8,194 bases of DNA, from the NCBI GenBank assembly GCA_025966295.1, contig JAOPVD010000048.1, positions 1-8,194 on the forward strand, given 5' to 3'. Below the pieces are notes generated by a model. The model did no database searches. It worked only from the letters and a program-made list of their open reading frames with translations, and was not told the DNA's origin. Origin of the DNA: Frankiales bacterium (lineage in GTDB: Bacteria > Actinomycetota > Actinomycetes > Mycobacteriales > SCTD01). The translations under genes were made by a program, and so were the position numbers. Below are positions 6,393 to 8,194 of the stretch, piece by piece (the first letter of the stretch is position 1; each line of letters opens with the position of its first letter).

Positions 6393-6886
6393 CGCTCGAG
6401 CCTGTGCAGGACCGGCTCGCCGATGACGCCGTCCTGCAGCTCGAGGGTCAGGTAGGTGCGGTGCGGCTGCATCCGGCGGTCGACGCACGAGCCCGGGTTG
6501 AGCAGCCGGATGCCGCCGGGCGTGGTGCTGTCCCAGGGGATGTGCGAGTGCCCGAACACCAGCAGGTCGGTGTCCGGGAACCTGGTGTCGCAGAAGGTGT
6601 CCCGGGTGCGCTTGTCGCCGGTCTCGTGCGTCACCACCACCCGGACCCCTTCGACGGTGCGGCGGGCCACCTCGGGCAGCCGGGCGCGCCACTCGACACC
6701 GTGGTCGTTGTTGCCCCAGCAGCCGAGCAGGTCGGCGCGGGCCTCCAGCCGGTCGAGCAGCTCCAGGCTCACCCAGTCACCGGCGTGGATGACGAGGTCG
6801 GCCTCGTCGACCGCCTGCCAGACCTCGTCGGGGAGGTCGGGGGCCCGCTGGGGGACATGGGTGTCGGCGATGAGCAGCAGGCGCAC
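6389..6886 (-). CDS. YfcE/MJ0936-type metallophosphoesterase
   Basis: A 165-residue calcineurin-like phosphoesterase of the small, single-domain YfcE/MJ0936 type. All metal-binding motifs are intact: DTH (Asp8, His10), HAGDW (Asp37), GNNDH (58-62), THE (His87), and GHSH (112-115) with His113 and His115, followed by LLNPGS (128-133). Such enzymes are two-metal phosphodiesterases (often Mn) acting in the cytoplasm; the natural substrate is unknown for most members. The start is GTG 6886, which gives the canonical RLLLIADTH beginning. The ribosome site is weak. It begins 12 nt after the zinc-ribbon gene stop and its own stop overlaps the hydrolase start by 4 nt, so it is the middle gene of a three-gene operon. 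The length is normal for the family. Confidence 0.93.
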   Translation of the reverse strand: MRLLLIADTHVPQRAPDLPDEVWQAVDEADLVIHAGDWVSLELLDRLEARADLLGCWGNNDHGVEWRARLPEVARRTVEGVRVVVTHETGDKRTRDTFCDTRFPDTDLLVFGHSHIPWDSTTPGGIRLLNPGSCVDRRMQPHRTYLTLELQDGVIGEPVLHRLER

Positions 6887-6898
6887 CCGTACAGCCTG

Positions 6899-7339
6899 TC
6901 AGAGGCCGGCAACGACCTCGCCGAGGGCAGGCCCGTCGAGCACCAGGTCGGTCAGCCCGTCGATGCGGCCGCACTCCACGCAGCGGGCGCCCAGCACCAG
7001 CCACGCCACGTGGTCGCCGTCGGGCACCGACAGCCCGGCCGCGACCTCGGCGATCGACTGGCCGCAGCTGCCGCAGCTCCACATCGGCGGGTGCGTCCAG
7101 CGCTGGTCCGAGTCGAGCACCGGGGTGCTCTGCGCGCACTGCAGACAGCGGCGACGCGCGACGCCGGCGTGGGCGTCGGCCTCGACGTAGGTCCAGGTCG
7201 GCCGCTCGTCGCCGTGGTTGCCGCAGCCCAGCACGACGGTCTCGTGCACGGGCGGTGCGCCGTCGAGCTTCATGAGGAAGGCCCGCAGGTCCTCCGTATC
7301 CTCGCCCGTCCGGACCCCGGCCACCGTCCTCAGCACCAT
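6899..7339 (-). CDS. Double zinc-ribbon protein of unknown function
   Basis: A 146-residue protein from ATG 7339. I know no family name. It has two apparent metal-binding units. The first uses C39-x2-H42 (CGNH) and C65-x2-C68 (CLQC); the second uses C89-x2-C92 (CGSC) and C120-x2-C123 (CVEC). Knuckle pairs are about 23-28 residues apart, as in zinc ribbons, which suggests an old internal duplication. There is no signal peptide or membrane helix. The frame is open upstream, but an earlier start would overlap the hairpin and the DUF1990 gene. No good ribosome site precedes ATG 7339, and ATG 7273 is an alternative that keeps all cysteines. It opens an operon with the phosphoesterase and the hydrolase. 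Binding to nucleic acid or protein is possible but not shown. Confidence 0.72.
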   Translation of the reverse strand: MVLRTVAGVRTGEDTEDLRAFLMKLDGAPPVHETVVLGCGNHGDERPTWTYVEADAHAGVARRRCLQCAQSTPVLDSDQRWTHPPMWSCGSCGQSIAEVAAGLSVPDGDHVAWLVLGARCVECGRIDGLTDLVLDGPALGEVVAGL

Positions 7340-7373
7340 GCACCGGTCATCGGCGTCGTCGCAGCACCGCCTT

Positions 7374-7409
7374 GAGCGCCGAACGGACCGCGTTGTGTCC
7401 GGGGCGCTC
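7374..7409 (-). terminator. Strong hairpin downstream of the DUF1990 gene
   Basis: Arms GAGCGCC (7374-7380) and GGCGCTC (7403-7409) enclose inner arms CGGAC (7384-7388) and GTCCG (7397-7401). This makes a 12-bp stem with a small internal loop and an 8-base apical loop. On the minus strand it starts four bases after the DUF1990 stop codon, where a terminator is expected, and it separates that gene from the zinc-ribbon operon. No U-run follows, so termination may be partial. Confidence 0.55.
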
Positions 7410-7413
7410 CAGG

Positions 7414-7962
7414 TCAGCGCGCCAGCGCCACCAGCGCACGCAGGTACCGGCGGCGGTACATCCGCTGGGCGACCAGCGCACCCGGGAAGGCCAGGCGCCA
7501 CAGCCCCTGTCCCGGCCGCGTCAGGGAGCGCAGGGTCAGGAACACCACACCGTCCGCGTCGCGCCGCACGATGAACGCCTCCTCCCCGGACACCGGATGC
7601 CCGTGCAACGTGCCGTACGCGAAGCCTCGCCGATCGGCCTCTTCCACCACCGCCACTACCTGCGTCGGCTCCCGCACGACCACGGGACCCAGGTGTGCGA
7701 GCAGCCAGTAGCGCTCCCCGACCTGAACGCTGACGCCCCCAGGTACGGCGGGCTCAACCGTGAAGCCGCTCCGGGTCTTCACGCCCCAGACCAGCACCGC
7801 AGCCGAGACGGCCTGCCAGTAGTCGTCGCCCGCCCCGATGCGAACCGTCTTCTCGTAGTTCCGGTACCCGGCTGGCGCTGTCCAGTCCCGGGTCGCAGGT
7901 CGGGTTGCGCCGGCGTCCTCGTAGCTCAGCAGGCGTTGGCCAAGACCCGCCCGCGACGTCAT
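7414..7962 (-). CDS. DUF1990 (UPF0548) family protein
   Basis: A 182-residue protein of the DUF1990 family, whose biochemical role is not established. Family traits are the LLSYEDAGAT start (11-20), AGYRNYEKTVRIGAG (31-45), and above all RRGFAYGTLHGHPVSGEEAF (111-130). A basic C-terminal helix (RMYRRRYLRAL) follows. There is no signal peptide. Two in-frame ATGs are near, at 7962 and 7971 (three more residues, MGG). Neither has a clear ribosome site, so the start is uncertain by nine bases. A 7-bp stem-loop at 7988-8005 sits in the probable 5' leader. The gene lies 157 bp downstream of an Arg/Gly-rich gene on the same strand, across a repeat-structured spacer, and ends at a hairpin. It therefore appears to be transcribed on its own or by read-through. 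Confidence 0.88.
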   Translation of the reverse strand: MTSRAGLGQRLLSYEDAGATRPATRDWTAPAGYRNYEKTVRIGAGDDYWQAVSAAVLVWGVKTRSGFTVEPAVPGGVSVQVGERYWLLAHLGPVVVREPTQVVAVVEEADRRGFAYGTLHGHPVSGEEAFIVRRDADGVVFLTLRSLTRPGQGLWRLAFPGALVAQRMYRRRYLRALVALAR

Positions 7963-7987
7963 GCCACCCATCGTGCCCGGCAGCAGG

Positions 7988-8005
7988 CGCAGCCGTCCGG
8001 CTGCG
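7988..8005 (-). promoter_or_regulatory. Stem-loop in the leader of the DUF1990 gene
   Basis: CGCAGCC (7988-7994), loop GTCC, and GGCTGCG (7999-8005) form a perfect 7-bp stem with a tetraloop, 16 bases upstream of ATG 7971 on the minus strand. It also touches the first copy of the 18-nt direct repeat. It could shape the mRNA leader or be the end of an upstream terminator region. Confidence 0.35.
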
Positions 8006-8020
8006 GTCAGTCGGAGGTGG
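8003..8020. repeat. 18-nt direct repeat, copy 1
   Basis: GCGGTCAGTCGGAGGTGG matches positions 8125-8142 at 17 of 18 bases, in the same orientation and 122 bp apart. This copy lies in the non-coding spacer. Read on the minus strand it would spell Thr-Ser-Asp-stop, echoing the true gene end Thr-Ala-Asp-stop in copy 2. Confidence 0.6.
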
Positions 8021-8033
8021 CGCCGCGGGCCCG

Positions 8034-8132
8034 CTGACCGGCGCCTGTCTCGGTAACACCCCGCGGCGGGCACCGTCGGGCGGCTCCGCGCCGGGGTGTC
8101 GGTGAGACAGGCGCGGGGAGCCGCGCGGTCAG
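8034..8132 (-). repeat. Large imperfect inverted repeat in the spacer, possible terminator or attenuator
   Basis: The core arms are GCGCCTGTCTC (8041-8051) with GAGACAGGCGC (8104-8114), and ACACCCCG (8056-8063) with CGGGGTGT (8092-8099), separated by a 4x4 mismatch. That gives 19 pairs around a 28-base loop. An outer pair, CTGACCG (8034-8040) and CGGTCAG (8126-8132), extends it across an 11-base bulge and includes the stop codon of the upstream gene. It may serve as that gene's terminator; there is no U-tract. A competing fold pairs 8082-8092 with 8110-8122. Confidence 0.55.
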
Positions 8133-8142
8133 TCGGCGGTGG
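8125..8142. repeat. 18-nt direct repeat, copy 2 (overlaps a gene end)
   Basis: GCGGTCAGTCGGCGGTGG differs from copy 1 at one base. It covers the final Thr-Ala-Asp codons and the TGA stop of the minus-strand gene that runs off the right edge, so one copy is partly coding and the other is not. Confidence 0.6.
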
Positions 8143-8194
8143 GGGCGGAGCCGGCGGCGTCGCCGCCGGAGCCACGGCCGCGGCCACCACGCCG
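8129..8194 (-). CDS. C-terminal tail of an Arg/Gly-rich protein (partial)
   Basis: The last 21 codons of a minus-strand gene that enters from beyond the right edge and stops with TGA at 8131-8129. The visible tail starts RRGGRGRGSGG and ends AGSAPTAD. RG-rich tails of this kind occur at the ends of actinobacterial DEAD-box RNA helicases and some RNases, where they bind RNA, but the catalytic part is outside the window, so the identity is open. The frame is supported by composition, by the stop lying directly before the hairpin, and by the same orientation as the next genes. It is too short to rule out a chance frame. Confidence 0.45.
   Translation of the reverse strand, partial: RRGGRGRGSGGDAAGSAPTAD

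Noticed and set aside
5514..6455. A 313-codon plus-strand frame opposite the alpha/beta hydrolase.
   Set aside because: The hydrolase on the minus strand has a full catalytic triad and typical motifs. The plus-strand product is Gly/Arg/Gln-rich shadow sequence.
6404..7375. A 323-codon plus-strand frame across the phosphoesterase and zinc-ribbon genes.
   Set aside because: The opposite strand encodes an intact metallophosphoesterase with all catalytic motifs. The plus-strand product is compositionally biased and has no motif.
7340..7501. An N-terminal extension of the zinc-ribbon protein by 54 residues.
   Set aside because: It would overlap the DUF1990 coding end and read through the strong hairpin at 7374-7409. 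The extra residues look like random GC-rich translation.

Overview
The window is very GC-rich (well over 70% by eye). Coding frames have G or C at nearly every third position, GTG and TTG starts are common, and Shine-Dalgarno sites are short or absent. This fits a high-GC actinomycete. The MhuD-like heme oxygenase, the DUF2236 and DUF1990 proteins and the fused CopC-CopD all fit that group. A genus cannot be fixed from the sequence alone; a Geodermatophilaceae-like organism is only a guess.

Left part, plus strand (27-4379): a stand-alone RecB/Cas4-type PD-(D/E)XK nuclease with an apparent 4Fe-4S cysteine set comes first. A hairpin and a 70-residue disordered acidic protein follow. Then comes a three-gene cluster that looks devoted to copper: a four-helix membrane protein with histidines in or near its helices, a YcnI-type (DUF1775) secreted and membrane-anchored copper-binding protein, and a CopC-CopD fusion with an extra extracytoplasmic C-terminal domain. 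YcnI and CopC both expose a histidine as the predicted first mature residue. A plausible flow is periplasmic Cu capture by YcnI and CopC, then transfer across the membrane by CopD.

Middle (4372-5544): a DUF2236 (MpaB/latex-clearing-protein superfamily) oxygenase on the minus strand is divergent from a MhuD-like heme-degrading monooxygenase on the plus strand. Only 33 bp separate their start codons, and a perfect 6-4-6 palindrome sits at the oxygenase start. The oxygenase converges on copCD with an 8-nt overlap.

Right part, minus strand (8194 down to 5541): the C-terminal tail of an Arg/Gly-rich protein enters at the edge. It is followed by a structured 157-bp spacer with direct and inverted repeats and a DUF1990 protein that ends in a strong hairpin. 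Next comes a tight three-gene operon: a double zinc-ribbon protein of unknown function, a YfcE/MJ0936-type metallophosphoesterase 12 nt later, and an alpha/beta hydrolase starting in a 4-nt ATGA overlap. The hydrolase and the MhuD-like gene converge so closely that their TAG stops share one CTAG.

I see no CRISPR array, rRNA, tRNA, transposase, phage gene or recognisable defence system. The least explained items are the repeat-structured spacer at 8003-8142, the double zinc-ribbon gene, the small disordered protein and the membrane protein that opens the copper cluster.
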